Shown: positions 52,853 through 61,620 of the stretch, piece by piece | Layout of the letters: each line of letters opens with the position of its first letter | Position numbering within the stretch: position 1 is the stretch's first letter | Assembly (NCBI RefSeq): GCF_003985145.1 | Contig: NZ_ML133539.1 | Coordinates: 49,256 to 113,255 of the forward strand | DNA: 64,000 bases | Direction of reading: 5' to 3' | DNA from: Rhizobium anhuiense | GTDB lineage: Bacteria; Pseudomonadota; Alphaproteobacteria; Rhizobiales; Rhizobiaceae | The notes under the pieces: generated by a model | Told to the model about the DNA's origin: nothing | The model's database searches: none | What the model saw: the letters and a program-made list of their open reading frames with translations, nothing else | Program-made: the position numbers and the translations under genes

Positions 52853-53841
52853 TGACATTGCCGGCAACGGAAACCGATGTGGTGACAAAACCGCCGCGCA
52901 TCGGTCTATTGGATACGGCGCGCGGCGTCGCGCTGATCGCCATGGCGAGCTACCATTTCAGCTGGGATATGGAGTTCATGGGCTATCTCGCGCCGGGCAC
53001 GGCCGAGACCGGCTGGCTGAAGATCTATGCCCGGGCGATCGCCACGACCTTTCTCTTCATCGTCGGCATCAGCCTGGTGCTCTCGAGCAAGCCCGAGATT
53101 CGCTGGCCCTCCTTTTGGAAGCGCTTCGGCATGATCGCCGCGGCAGCCGCGGCAATCTCGATCGCCACGCGCATCGCGATGCCGGACGAGTGGATCTATT
53201 TCGGCATCCTGCATTGTATCGCGGTGCTCACCCTTATCGGCGTTGTTTTTTTGAGACTGCCGCTTGCCTTCACCCTTATCGCCACGCTCGCGCTCTTTGC
53301 CGCCTGGATCACCGATAATTTCGGTCCACCCGGCCTGCTTCGCTCGTCCTTCTTCGATCCCCGATATCTCGCCTGGATCGGCCTTGCGGTGATGCCGGAA
53401 CGATCCAACGACTACGTGCCGCTGTTTCCCTGGGCAACGCCCTTCTTCGCTGGTTTAAGTATTGCCTCGATCGCCATCAGAACCAGACTGCTGCACCGGC
53501 TTGCCGCCATCGGCACCGGTTCCTGGTGGCCGGCAAGGCTTGGCCGCCACAGCCTTGCCTTTTACCTCATCCACCAGCCGGTATTGATCGGTATCACCTA
53601 TGGGCTTTCCCTCGTGGTCCCACCGCAGGCGCCTGATCCGGTTGCGACTTACCTAAGGCAATGCAACGCCTCCTGCGTCATGCAGCAGGGCGAAGCTCTC
53701 TGCCGCAGCTTCTGCGAGTGCACGCTGGAGAAATTGCAGGCGCAGGCCCTGTTCACGCCACTTCAGGCGGGCGCGATCGATATACAGAACGACGAGCGGG
53801 TCCAGACAATTGCCGCAGAATGCAGCGCCGAGGCTGAATGA
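52852..53841 (+). CDS. DUF1624 (heparan-alpha-glucosaminide N-acetyltransferase-like) membrane protein
   Basis: This 329-residue protein has the DUF1624 start RIGLLDTARGVALIAMASYHFSWD and about eight to nine hydrophobic segments. It is related to acyltransferase 3 and to the human lysosomal HGSNAT. A cysteine cluster near the C-terminus (QCNASCVMQQ and RSFCECTLE) is notable. It is co-translated with the DUF599 gene. Transfer of an acyl group to an unknown acceptor is the family-level expectation. Confidence 0.9.
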   Translation: MTLPATETDVVTKPPRIGLLDTARGVALIAMASYHFSWDMEFMGYLAPGTAETGWLKIYARAIATTFLFIVGISLVLSSKPEIRWPSFWKRFGMIAAAAAAISIATRIAMPDEWIYFGILHCIAVLTLIGVVFLRLPLAFTLIATLALFAAWITDNFGPPGLLRSSFFDPRYLAWIGLAVMPERSNDYVPLFPWATPFFAGLSIASIAIRTRLLHRLAAIGTGSWWPARLGRHSLAFYLIHQPVLIGITYGLSLVVPPQAPDPVATYLRQCNASCVMQQGEALCRSFCECTLEKLQAQALFTPLQAGAIDIQNDERVQTIAAECSAEAE

Positions 53842-53865
53842 ATTCGCCGACAATACCGCGCGTGA

Positions 53866-54258
53866 TCAGGTGGTGACGCCGATTTCGGCCAGGCGGCCGA
53901 GGCAGGTCTCTTCGATAGCGTCGAGTTCCGCCAGCGTGTCGTCGATATCCTTGCGTTTCTGGCGCAGGTCGTCACGCTTCTCATCGACGCGCTTCATCAG
54001 GAGCTTCAGCTGGCCGAGTTCGCCCGGCGGCTCCTTGTAAACCTGGATGATCTCGCGGATTTCGGCGATGGTGAAACCGATGCGCCGGCCGCGGAGAATT
54101 TCTGCGATGAGCCGCCGGTCGGCTTGTCGAAACAGGCGGGTGCGCCCACGCCGCTCCGGATGGATCAGTCCCTCGTCCTCGTAGAAGCGGAGCGTGCGCG
54201 TCGAGACCCCGAATTCGCGCGTCAGTTCCGTTATGCTATAAAACTTGTTCACCGGCAT
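53866..54258 (-). CDS. MerR family transcriptional regulator
   Basis: This 130-residue regulator has an N-terminal MerR winged helix (YSITELTREFGVSTRTLRFYEDEGLI.PERRGRTRLF) followed by a dimerisation coiled coil to the end. It lacks the metal-binding cysteines of MerR or CueR, so it senses something else; similar alphaproteobacterial regulators control acyl-CoA metabolism. It lies just downstream of mgtE on the same strand, with its own upstream region. Confidence 0.93.
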   Translation of the reverse strand: MPVNKFYSITELTREFGVSTRTLRFYEDEGLIHPERRGRTRLFRQADRRLIAEILRGRRIGFTIAEIREIIQVYKEPPGELGQLKLLMKRVDEKRDDLRQKRKDIDDTLAELDAIEETCLGRLAEIGVTT

Positions 54259-54321
54259 GTGTTCCCCGTCGTCGGACAGACGATAATATTGACTTTTACG
54301 TAATAGTCAATTTTTGGCGGC

Positions 54322-55737
54322 TCAGATACCGAACCACCAGGTGGCGATACCGAGAAAGGCGAAGAAGCCGGTACAGTCCGTCACCGTCGTGACGAAGACG
54401 GAAGAGGCGATCGCCGGGTCGGCCCCCACCTTGTCGAGCAGCAGCGGCAGCAGGATGCCGGCAAGGGCTGCCGCTATCAGATTGATGATCATCGCCGCCG
54501 CAATCACGCCGCCAAGCTGGTAGTCGTGGAACCAGGTGCCTGCGATCGCGCCCATGATCGTTGCGAAGACGATTCCGTTCAGGATGCCGACGCCCGCCTC
54601 TCTGCGGATGATGCGGCCGGCATTGTAGATGTCGAGATCGCGAGTGGCGAGCGCGCGCACCGTCACCGTCATCGTCTGCGTGCCGGCATTGCCTCCCATC
54701 GAGGCGACGATCGGCATCAGCACGGCGAGCGCGATCATCTTCTCGATCGAGGCGTCGAACAGACCGATGACGCTTGCCGACAGCATCGCCGTACCGAGGT
54801 TGATTAAAAGCCACAGGAAGCGCGAACGCGCCGTCGAGAGCACATTGTCGGATAGCTCTTCGTCGCCGACGCCGCCGAGGCGCTTGATGTCCTCGTCGGC
54901 CTCCTCGTGGATGACGTCGACGACGTCATCGATGGTCAGCACGCCGACCAGTCGGCCGTTCTCGTCGACGACAGCAGCCGAGAGAAGGTCGTACTGCTCG
55001 AAAAGCTGAGCAGCCTCCTCCTGGTCCATCTCGGCAGGGACCGGATGGTTGGTCTCGCGCATGATCTGCTCGATCTTCGTCTGCCGCTTGGTGCGCAGGA
55101 TCTGATCGAGATCGACGGCGCCGAGCAACTTGAAGGTCGGATCGATGACGAAGATCTGCGAGAAGGAATAGGGCAGATCCTCCTCGTCGCGCATGTAATC
55201 GATCGTCTGTCCCACCGTCCAGAACGGCGGCACCGCGACGAATTCCGTCTGCATGCGGCGCCCGGCCGAGCTTTCGGGATAGTCGAGCGCCCGGCGCAAC
55301 CGCACCCGCTCGGTGAACGGCAGCTGGGCAAGGATTTCTTCCCGGTCTTCCTTGTCGAGATCTTCGAGAATGTAGACGGCATCGTCCGAATCGAGCTCGC
55401 CGATCGCCGCGGCGATCTGCTCGTTCGGCATCTGGTCGACGATCTCGCGGCGGATCACCTCGTCGACCTCGGTCAGCGCCGTCATGTCGAAATCGTCGCC
55501 GAGCAGGCGCACCAGCGCCAGGCGCTGATCCGGCTGGATCGCTTCCAGCAGGTCGCCTATTTCGGATTCATGCAGGCGGGCGACGTTCTGGCGCAGGAAC
55601 AGCGTGTCGCGGTCGGCGATTGCGGCGCCGACGAGCGCCAGAAAATCGCTGCGGACATTGCCGTCCTCGTCGTAGATATCGGCTTCCTCGCCGTCAGGAC
55701 GCCTGCGAATGCGGTCTTCCCCGTCGGTGGTCGTCAT
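54322..55737 (-). CDS. mgtE: Magnesium transporter MgtE
   Basis: This 471-residue Mg2+ channel has a cytosolic N domain (helical superhelix, DRDTLFLRQNVARLHESEIGDLL), two CBS domains (FSQIFVIDPTFKLLGAVDL and LLSAAVVDENGRLVGVLTIDDVVDVIHEEADED), a connecting helix and five C-terminal membrane segments with the pore region PIVASMGGNAGTQ. The start at 55737 (MTTTDGED) is chosen over ATG 55752. It is the usual length for the family. Confidence 0.96.
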   Translation of the reverse strand: MTTTDGEDRIRRRPDGEEADIYDEDGNVRSDFLALVGAAIADRDTLFLRQNVARLHESEIGDLLEAIQPDQRLALVRLLGDDFDMTALTEVDEVIRREIVDQMPNEQIAAAIGELDSDDAVYILEDLDKEDREEILAQLPFTERVRLRRALDYPESSAGRRMQTEFVAVPPFWTVGQTIDYMRDEEDLPYSFSQIFVIDPTFKLLGAVDLDQILRTKRQTKIEQIMRETNHPVPAEMDQEEAAQLFEQYDLLSAAVVDENGRLVGVLTIDDVVDVIHEEADEDIKRLGGVGDEELSDNVLSTARSRFLWLLINLGTAMLSASVIGLFDASIEKMIALAVLMPIVASMGGNAGTQTMTVTVRALATRDLDIYNAGRIIRREAGVGILNGIVFATIMGAIAGTWFHDYQLGGVIAAAMIINLIAAALAGILLPLLLDKVGADPAIASSVFVTTVTDCTGFFAFLGIATWWFGI

Positions 55738-55991
55738 CTGCCGCCCTCGCACCTGGTTCGAATTTCAACGACTGCCGTGCCGCATTCGCAAATGTCGGCC
55801 GAAAACACATTGTCAACAAGCGGATAAGCGAATCCCGCGCGAGGCTCCCGCAGCCGGAATTCTTGGCCCCTGCTAGCCCAAAGCATTCGCGTCGTAAAGC
55901 GGCAAACCGTGCTTCGTGATGACAATGCCTGCGGCCGGCGATAGTTTCCTCACCCGTCCAAGCAGAGCCCGTCTAAGAGGAAGCCAGCCCC

Positions 55992-56486
55992 ATGCCCATC
56001 CGTCCGATTCTGCGTTATCCGCATCCGGGTCTGAAGACAGTCTGCGCGCCGGTGACGGCATTCGATTCCTCACTCACGGCACTTGCCGACGACCTGCTGG
56101 CGACCATGCGGGCCGCGCCCGGCGTCGGCATCACCGCCGCCCATATCGGCGTCTTCAGCCGCGTGACCGTGCTGGAGCTCAACAGGGCCGACGGCGTACG
56201 TCTCTACGTCAATCCGGAAATCACCTGGTTTTCGAAGGAGACGATGAGCCATGCCGAAGGCAGCGTCTCCATGCCCGGCGCGACCGACGAGGTCACGCGC
56301 CCGCGAGCGATCCGATTCCGCTATCAGGATGCAGAAGGCGCCATGCACGAGGACGCCGCCGAAGATTTCCTCGCCATCTGCATCCAGCACGAGGTCGACC
56401 AGCTCGACGGCATTTTCTGGCTGCAGCGCCTCTCGCGGCTGAAACGCGAGCGTCTCGTGAAGAAATGGGAAAAAACGTCGGCCTGA
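55992..56486 (+). CDS. Peptide deformylase-like protein lacking two metal ligands
   Basis: This 164-residue protein has the deformylase fold order, but key motifs differ. Motif 1 is GVGITAAHIG rather than GxGLAAxQ. Motif 2 is EGSVSMPG, where the metal cysteine of EGCLS is serine. Motif 3 is QHEVDQLDG, where the second histidine of HExDH is glutamine. Two of three metal ligands are therefore missing. It is unlikely to deformylate formyl-methionine in the usual way. An intact frame and normal length argue for a retained, different role. A housekeeping def gene should lie elsewhere. Confidence 0.88.
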   Translation: MPIRPILRYPHPGLKTVCAPVTAFDSSLTALADDLLATMRAAPGVGITAAHIGVFSRVTVLELNRADGVRLYVNPEITWFSKETMSHAEGSVSMPGATDEVTRPRAIRFRYQDAEGAMHEDAAEDFLAICIQHEVDQLDGIFWLQRLSRLKRERLVKKWEKTSA

Positions 56487-56567
56487 CAAATCCCCTCCAC
56501 ACCGAACCATTCGCTGATGCCGGCGTTTCCAGCAAAGGAACCCGGCAAAAAACAAGGAGCGACTGCA

Positions 56568-57077
56568 ATGGCAAGGATCGGTGACAAGACCCAGTTCTCC
56601 CGGGAAAAGCCTGAGCTTTCCCGCGAAGAAGATTATCGCGACCTCGAGGAACGCAATCTCGACGCCGGCTGGCCCTATGCCGACGGCACCGGCGCCGACC
56701 CCGCCAACCGCCCCTATGGCGAGACCGCAGCCAATTTTGACAGCGATCCCAACAAGGGCTTCCGGGTCGATGGCACGGACGAGGACGGTAACGAGAATCG
56801 CCTGAAGGATTCGCTGCGCGCCGATACCATCGACCGCGATGAAAGCGACGACCTCGAAGCGCGGGTCAACGACAATCTCGAAAACATTCCTGAAGTCGAC
56901 ATCGACAGCATCGAGGTTCACGCCGACGGCCACGTCGTCACCCTGGAAGGCTCGGTAGAGACGATCGGCATCGCCCGCAAGGTCGAACTCGCCGCGCTTT
57001 CGGTCGATGGCGTCCATCATGTCCGCAATAAACTGCAGCTGACCGGCGTCGACGCGCATATTCCGAACGAGGACTGA
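56568..57077 (+). CDS. BON domain-containing protein
   Basis: This 169-residue soluble protein is acidic and disordered in its first two thirds (many Asp and Glu residues). It ends in a BON domain: VDIDSIEVHADGHVVTLEGSVETIG.ARKVELAALSVDGVHHVRNKL. BON domains bind phospholipid or envelope components in OsmY-like proteins, but here there is no signal peptide. AAGGAG precedes the ATG at 56568. A stress-related role is a guess. Confidence 0.88.
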   Translation: MARIGDKTQFSREKPELSREEDYRDLEERNLDAGWPYADGTGADPANRPYGETAANFDSDPNKGFRVDGTDEDGNENRLKDSLRADTIDRDESDDLEARVNDNLENIPEVDIDSIEVHADGHVVTLEGSVETIGIARKVELAALSVDGVHHVRNKLQLTGVDAHIPNED

Positions 57078-57387
57078 CACCCAACATACCGATCATAAGC
57101 GGGAGGCGCCAAGGCCTCCCCACCCCTCCGCCTACATTACCAAAAGTTAACAATTTAAGATTGCAGGCCGATCCATTTTTGTGAGTGCCGTATTTTGTTA
57201 TTTTGCTTAGGCGGCTTGCGTAACGAGAACGTCAATTTCGTTGACAACACTGTGATTTCATTTGGACAAAAGGTCGCGGCTACGTCGCCATCTTTTCACA
57301 AAATTGCCTGAATTGGGGCGCGAACTCGTGCGTGCCGAGGGTTAGTTTATGTTGTGGAATTCAACAGCAGATTGAGGAGATAGACCC
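57078..57387. other. AT-rich intergenic region
   Basis: This 310-bp spacer precedes the small secreted protein gene and is AT-rich in its middle, fitting a promoter region. TTGACAACACTG at about 57240 resembles a -35-like element, but no reliable -10 was assigned. No gene was recognised. Confidence 0.3.
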
Positions 57388-57753
57388 ATGCGCATCAAAT
57401 TTGCCCTTGCCGCGTCCCTGTTCGCCGTCAGCCTTGCAGGCGCTGCCTTCGCCCAGCCGACCTATTCCGACGACTACACCAATGACAGCGACGGTTTTGC
57501 ACCGAGCCCGGTGTCGAAGCCGGCCCCGGTCCATTACAGCAGCCGCAAGGCCCCGGCCTATTCCAGCGACTACACCAATGACAGCGACGGTTTCGCCCCG
57601 AGCGCCATGGCGACCCCTGCCGTCGACAAAACCGCAACGGCGAGCATCGCCCCCCTGCCTCCGTGCCACAGCATGATTGGCCCCAAGGGCTCCCACACCA
57701 AGGGTGCCGACAGCGGCGCATCCCGCACCGAAGCATGCCGGGCAACGCATTGA
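57388..57753 (+). CDS. Small secreted protein with internal repeat
   Basis: This 121-residue protein has a signal peptide (MRIKFALAASLFAVSLAGAAFA). The mature part contains two copies of YS.DYTNDSDGFAPS about 31 residues apart, then a Ser/Thr/Pro-rich stretch and two cysteines (PPCHSM, EACRATH). I do not recognise the family; it looks rhizobial-specific. The duplicated acidic motif could bind metal. It is followed by a strong terminator. Confidence 0.78.
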   Translation: MRIKFALAASLFAVSLAGAAFAQPTYSDDYTNDSDGFAPSPVSKPAPVHYSSRKAPAYSSDYTNDSDGFAPSAMATPAVDKTATASIAPLPPCHSMIGPKGSHTKGADSGASRTEACRATH

Positions 57754-57761
57754 TCCGATAA

Positions 57762-57793
57762 AAGAAAGGGCCGGAAATCGGCCCTTTCTTTTT
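57762..57793. terminator. Bidirectional rho-independent terminator
   Basis: AAGAAAGGGCCG (57762-57773) and CGGCCCTTTCTT (57779-57790) form a 12-bp stem with loop GAAAT. T-runs flank the stem on both strands, so it can end both the small secreted protein gene and the convergent methyltransferase-family gene. Confidence 0.85.
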
Positions 57794-57813
57794 CGATCTA
57801 TTTGTCTGTCGTT

Positions 57814-58482
57814 TCAGAATAGGAATGGAACGAGCCGGTAACGGGTTCTGCCCATGAAGGCCTCGTAAGCAGGATCCTGTTTGAGCAGGCGCTCTTCCGC
57901 CAGAAGGCGGAAACACTGCGCGGCAAGGGCGGTCGCATAGATGGCAAAATTCCAAAAGCTCGGATGGGCCAGGAAGAAGCCGATATGCGTCATCAGATAG
58001 CCCGCATACATCGGATGGCGGATAATCTTGTAGGGTCCACCGATCTTGACGCCACGATTGGCCGGCACCAAGCCAAAGCTTCGCCGCAATGTCAGCTTTG
58101 CCGATATCTGCAGGATGAAACCGAGTGCCATCACCGTCCCGCAGAGTGCGAGCGGCGCGAGAGGCGTGGTCGCGGAGGGTGAGACGAGCAGCGGGAAGAG
58201 CGTGCCGATGGCGGTGACCGTCCAGTCAAAAAGGCGCAGCGACGCATTTCTCGTCGGTCGGCGTGTCAGGATCAGGAAGGCCGCAGCGCCCTCCGAAACG
58301 ATCAGCAGGAAATCGATGATCGCCCGGTTATCCTGCATCTGCGGCAGGACACGCATGACGATCGCGACGAAAAAATACCCGATGAGGACCTTCTCGACAA
58401 TATCGAGAACGAAATACACATCGAAGATCGACCAGCTTGCCGCTGAGTTTTTTTTCATTGTCCGCAAGACTTCCACATCCAC
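57814..58482 (-). CDS. Isoprenylcysteine methyltransferase-like membrane protein
   Basis: This protein of about 222 residues has five or so membrane segments and the C-terminal ICMT/PEMT signature: GGPYKIIRHPMYAGYLMTHIGFFL followed by EERLLKQD.AYEAFM. Members use S-adenosylmethionine to methylate lipids or small substrates at the membrane. The GTG at 58482 or the ATG at 58458 could be the start. The substrate is unknown. Confidence 0.85.
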   Translation of the reverse strand: MDVEVLRTMKKNSAASWSIFDVYFVLDIVEKVLIGYFFVAIVMRVLPQMQDNRAIIDFLLIVSEGAAAFLILTRRPTRNASLRLFDWTVTAIGTLFPLLVSPSATTPLAPLALCGTVMALGFILQISAKLTLRRSFGLVPANRGVKIGGPYKIIRHPMYAGYLMTHIGFFLAHPSFWNFAIYATALAAQCFRLLAEERLLKQDPAYEAFMGRTRYRLVPFLF

Positions 58483-58708
58483 AGCGTTGTGATGTCCTAT
58501 ATATTTGACACCGCTAATTATAGGTTAAGACCTTCACCCACATCTCGCAGTGCAGCGATTTGATTTGCTGATCCTGACCCTAAAATGCGCCAGGGGACGT
58601 CGTCCGAAGGGAAATGGGCGCTCAAGAACTGCGCGTCTACCATGTCGCGCGACGCATTGATCCGCGGAAAAATGCAAATTGCCCCGGACAAGTCGCCGTC
58701 ATGCTGAG

Positions 58709-59422
58709 TCAGTTCTCGCCCGTCGTTTCGCCGAAAACCGACTCGAAGGCGGTGCGCAGCCGGATATCGACATCGGCCATCATCACGGGCAAGCCAAGAT
58801 CGACGAGACTGGTCACGCCATAGGCTGATATCCCGCAGGGCACGATCCCGCCGAAATGATCGAGATCCGGATCGACGTTAAGCGACAGTCCGTGGAAGGT
58901 CACCCATTTGCGCAGCCTTATGCCGAGGGCGGCGATCTTGTCCTCGGCCATCGTCCCGTCCGCCAGCAATGGCTTTTCCGGCCGACGCACCCAGACGCCG
59001 ACGCGATCTTCACGTCTCTCGCCACGAACATTCATCATGTCGAGCGTGCGGATGACGACATCCTCAAGGGCGGCGACGAAGGCGCGCACGTCCTGGCGCC
59101 GCCTTTTCAGGTCGAGCATGACATAGGCGACGCGCTGGCCGGGTCCATGATAGGTATATTCACCGCCACGCCCCGTCGCAAAGACCGGAAAACGGTCCGG
59201 CTGGACGAGATCGCTCGCATTGGCGCTGGTGCCGGCAGTATAGAGCGGCGGATGTTCGACGAGCCAGACGAGCTCGTCTCCGCCATCTGATATCACCGCC
59301 ACCTCGCGCTCCATCGTCGCCACCGCCTCCTCATAGGCAACGAGGCCATCGGCGATGCGCCAGCGTACCGGGCGGGTGCCGGGTTGGGGAAGCATGGAGA
59401 ATTCGAGATCGGTGCGAAGCAT
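58709..59422 (-). CDS. lipB: Octanoyltransferase LipB
   Basis: This 237-residue enzyme moves octanoate from acyl carrier protein to lipoyl domains. It has VWLVEHPPLYTAGTSAN, the conserved GRGGEYTYHGPGQ loop, the catalytic lysine in EDKIAALGIR and the catalytic cysteine in IVPCGISAYGVTS. The start at 59422 (MLRTDLEF) has AAGGA at 6 nt; an ATG two codons upstream is adjacent to that site. It is divergent from the tRNA gene. Confidence 0.96.
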   Translation of the reverse strand: MLRTDLEFSMLPQPGTRPVRWRIADGLVAYEEAVATMEREVAVISDGGDELVWLVEHPPLYTAGTSANASDLVQPDRFPVFATGRGGEYTYHGPGQRVAYVMLDLKRRRQDVRAFVAALEDVVIRTLDMMNVRGERREDRVGVWVRRPEKPLLADGTMAEDKIAALGIRLRKWVTFHGLSLNVDPDLDHFGGIVPCGISAYGVTSLVDLGLPVMMADVDIRLRTAFESVFGETTGEN

Positions 59423-59610
59423 GGCCATTCCTTGCCGCTCTCCCCGAAATGCCTGCAAAAAAGGGGCGGCAGGACCGCTATATGGACCCGTTTCGGGGCC
59501 AATTCAAATGCTGTGAGCGGTTTTCAAAAAAACTGTCATATCGCCCTTGTGCACCCCAGATGCTTTTGCTACATGCTGCCCCGCCGACGCAAATCGGCAC
59601 CTACCACGAT

Positions 59611-59695
59611 GCGGTCGTGGCGGAATTGGTAGACGCGCAGCGTTGAGGTCGCTGTGGGGCAACCCGTGGAAGTTCGAGTCTTCTCGACCGCACCA
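59611..59695 (+). tRNA. tRNA-Leu (anticodon GAG)
   Basis: This 85-nt cloverleaf runs from GCGGTCG to CGACCGC plus encoded CCA. The D arm includes AATTGGTAGACGC, the anticodon stem CAGCG/CGCTG holds loop TTGAGGT with anticodon GAG (reads CUC), a long variable arm is typical of leucine tRNAs, and the T arm has GTTCGAGTC. No integrated element is visible at its 3' end. Confidence 0.95.
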
Positions 59696-59822
59696 TTTCC
59701 CTTCAGGGGAGCGCTTTCTAAGCGACGATTTCGACATCACCTCGAAGCTATTTGCGGCTGCCTGGCTTGATCGCCCGGCTTTGCCGTGATTGATGGCGTC
59801 ATCCTCGCAAGAATCAGCAGCC

Positions 59823-60743
59823 ATGTCAGAGCCCCATCAAAATTCCCTGCAGGGCATGGCCATCATGTCCGGCGCCATGCTCATCCTGCCGACCATGGAT
59901 GCGATCGCCAAATACATGGCGACCTTCGAGGCGATGTCGCCGGGTCAGGTGACCTTCTATCGATTCTTCTTCCAGATCGCCTGCACCCTGCCGATTCTTT
60001 TCGCCCTTTTCGGGCTCAAGGCGCTTTCGGCCCGGCGGCCGTGGATGAACCTGCTGCGCGGTGCGCTGCATGGGGGCGCGAGCCTGCTGTTCTTCGTCGC
60101 CGTCAAATACATGCCGCTTGCCGATGTCTTCGCCATCTATTTCGTCGAGCCTTTCATGCTGGCCGCCCTGTCGGCGCTGTTTCTCGGAGAGAAGGTCGGC
60201 TGGCGGCGCTGGATAGCGATCGTCGTCGGATTCGGTGGCGCGATGATCGTCATTCAGCCAAGCTACGAGATTTTCGGCCTGAAGGCGCTGCTGCCGGTCG
60301 CCTGCGCCTTTCTGTTCTCGCTCTATCTCTTCCTCAACCGCGCCATCGGCGAGGCCGATTCGCCGCTGACCATGCAGACGATGGCAGGAATCGGCGGAAC
60401 GGTGTTCATGGCCGCCGCCCTTCTCGTCGGCAACAGTTCCGGCAATGCCGATTTTGCCGTCTCTCTGCCCTCCTCCGGTCTCGGCCTTGTCCTGTTGCTC
60501 GCCCTCGGCACGATCTCCGGATATGCGCATATGCTGGTGGTCCGGGCTTTCCGCCTCGCGCCGCTGTCGCTGCTTGCGCCGTTCCAATACTTCGAGATCA
60601 TCTCGGCGACCGTTCTCGGCTATGCGCTGTTCAACGATTTCCCGAGCTTTTCCAAATGGATCGGCATCTTCATCATCGTTGCATCAGGCCTCTTCATCAT
60701 CTGGCGCGAGCGGTTGCAGGCGCAATCGTTAAAATCCTCCTGA
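59823..60743 (+). CDS. DMT superfamily (EamA-type) transporter
   Basis: This 306-residue permease has ten hydrophobic segments in two EamA repeats; the first contains PTMDAIAKYMATFEAMSPGQVTFYRFFFQ, and the second ends at LQAQSLKSS. It probably exports or imports small metabolites. The start is at MSEPHQNS (59823) or 30 bp earlier at ATG 59793. It lies just after the tRNA gene. Confidence 0.9.
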   Translation: MSEPHQNSLQGMAIMSGAMLILPTMDAIAKYMATFEAMSPGQVTFYRFFFQIACTLPILFALFGLKALSARRPWMNLLRGALHGGASLLFFVAVKYMPLADVFAIYFVEPFMLAALSALFLGEKVGWRRWIAIVVGFGGAMIVIQPSYEIFGLKALLPVACAFLFSLYLFLNRAIGEADSPLTMQTMAGIGGTVFMAAALLVGNSSGNADFAVSLPSSGLGLVLLLALGTISGYAHMLVVRAFRLAPLSLLAPFQYFEIISATVLGYALFNDFPSFSKWIGIFIIVASGLFIIWRERLQAQSLKSS

Positions 60744-60840
60744 CCCCGGGAATATCGGGTTAACTCCGCTTCTTGAGGGATCGTCAATTCGCAGACGATA
60801 AAACAGTCTCCGGTTTCATGATGAAGCCTGGAGTTAAAAC

Positions 60841-61545
60841 ATGAGCGAATTTCGTCTCGCTTTTCCGGCCTGTGTCGTGGCCGGCAAGCATCGGCTGACG
60901 GCCGAAGATATTATACTGTTGCGCAAACATGCTTTTCCGCATGGCATTCGGACATCCGACGATGTCGTGGCGATGTTGGCGCTCAATAATTCCTGCCCTG
61001 AAAAATGTGCCGCGTGGAACGCTTTCTTCGTCGAACAGCTCGCCGGTTTCATCGTCCATTATACCTATCCGCAAGGCTCGCTTGATGAAATCAACGTCGC
61101 CTGGATCATGCGCATGTTCACGACCGATGGTGTCGTCAACTCGGCGCTGGAACTCGAGCTCATTCTCCATGTCATGGAGGTCTCGGCCGATGTCCCGGGT
61201 GAATTGAGAGCGCTCGCCCTCGATCAGCTCCGCCTGGCGATCACCGACAATATCGGTGGCTACAAGCTGTCGCGTGCCGTCGATCGCCGGGGCATTACCC
61301 GCCAGGACGTCGATTTCGCGATGCGCATCTTCAGAAGCGTCGCCGAAGGCGGCATCATCCCGGTCTCGCCGGTCGAATACGGCGTGCTCCAGCAGATCGA
61401 GCAGGCAACACTGGCCGGCGCCAATCATCCGCATTGGGCGGGGATCATGGCCGCCGTCAAGCTGCGCGAATATGCCGAGCCGCGGCGCAGCCGCTGGCTG
61501 CGCATCGTCGACGAAGAACCCGTCTCGGAAGCAGCCGTCGCCTGA
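60841..61545 (+). CDS. Conserved hypothetical protein of rhizobia
   Basis: This 234-residue soluble protein is mostly helical. Segments such as LTAEDIILLRKHAFPHGIRTSDDVVAML and ITRQDVDFAMRIFRSVAEGG are typical of a family conserved in Rhizobiaceae with no known role. It has no signal peptide or membrane helix. The start at 60841 directly follows AGTTAAAAC, a weak ribosome binding context. It precedes the carboxylase gene by 75 bp on the same strand. Confidence 0.8.
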   Translation: MSEFRLAFPACVVAGKHRLTAEDIILLRKHAFPHGIRTSDDVVAMLALNNSCPEKCAAWNAFFVEQLAGFIVHYTYPQGSLDEINVAWIMRMFTTDGVVNSALELELILHVMEVSADVPGELRALALDQLRLAITDNIGGYKLSRAVDRRGITRQDVDFAMRIFRSVAEGGIIPVSPVEYGVLQQIEQATLAGANHPHWAGIMAAVKLREYAEPRRSRWLRIVDEEPVSEAAVA

Positions 61546-61620
61546 CCCTCCGCAAGCCTGATTGTGCGTTCCGGTGTTTTGTGCGTAAAACTCCGGGATG
61601 CATTTCTGGGTGGAGTCTCG

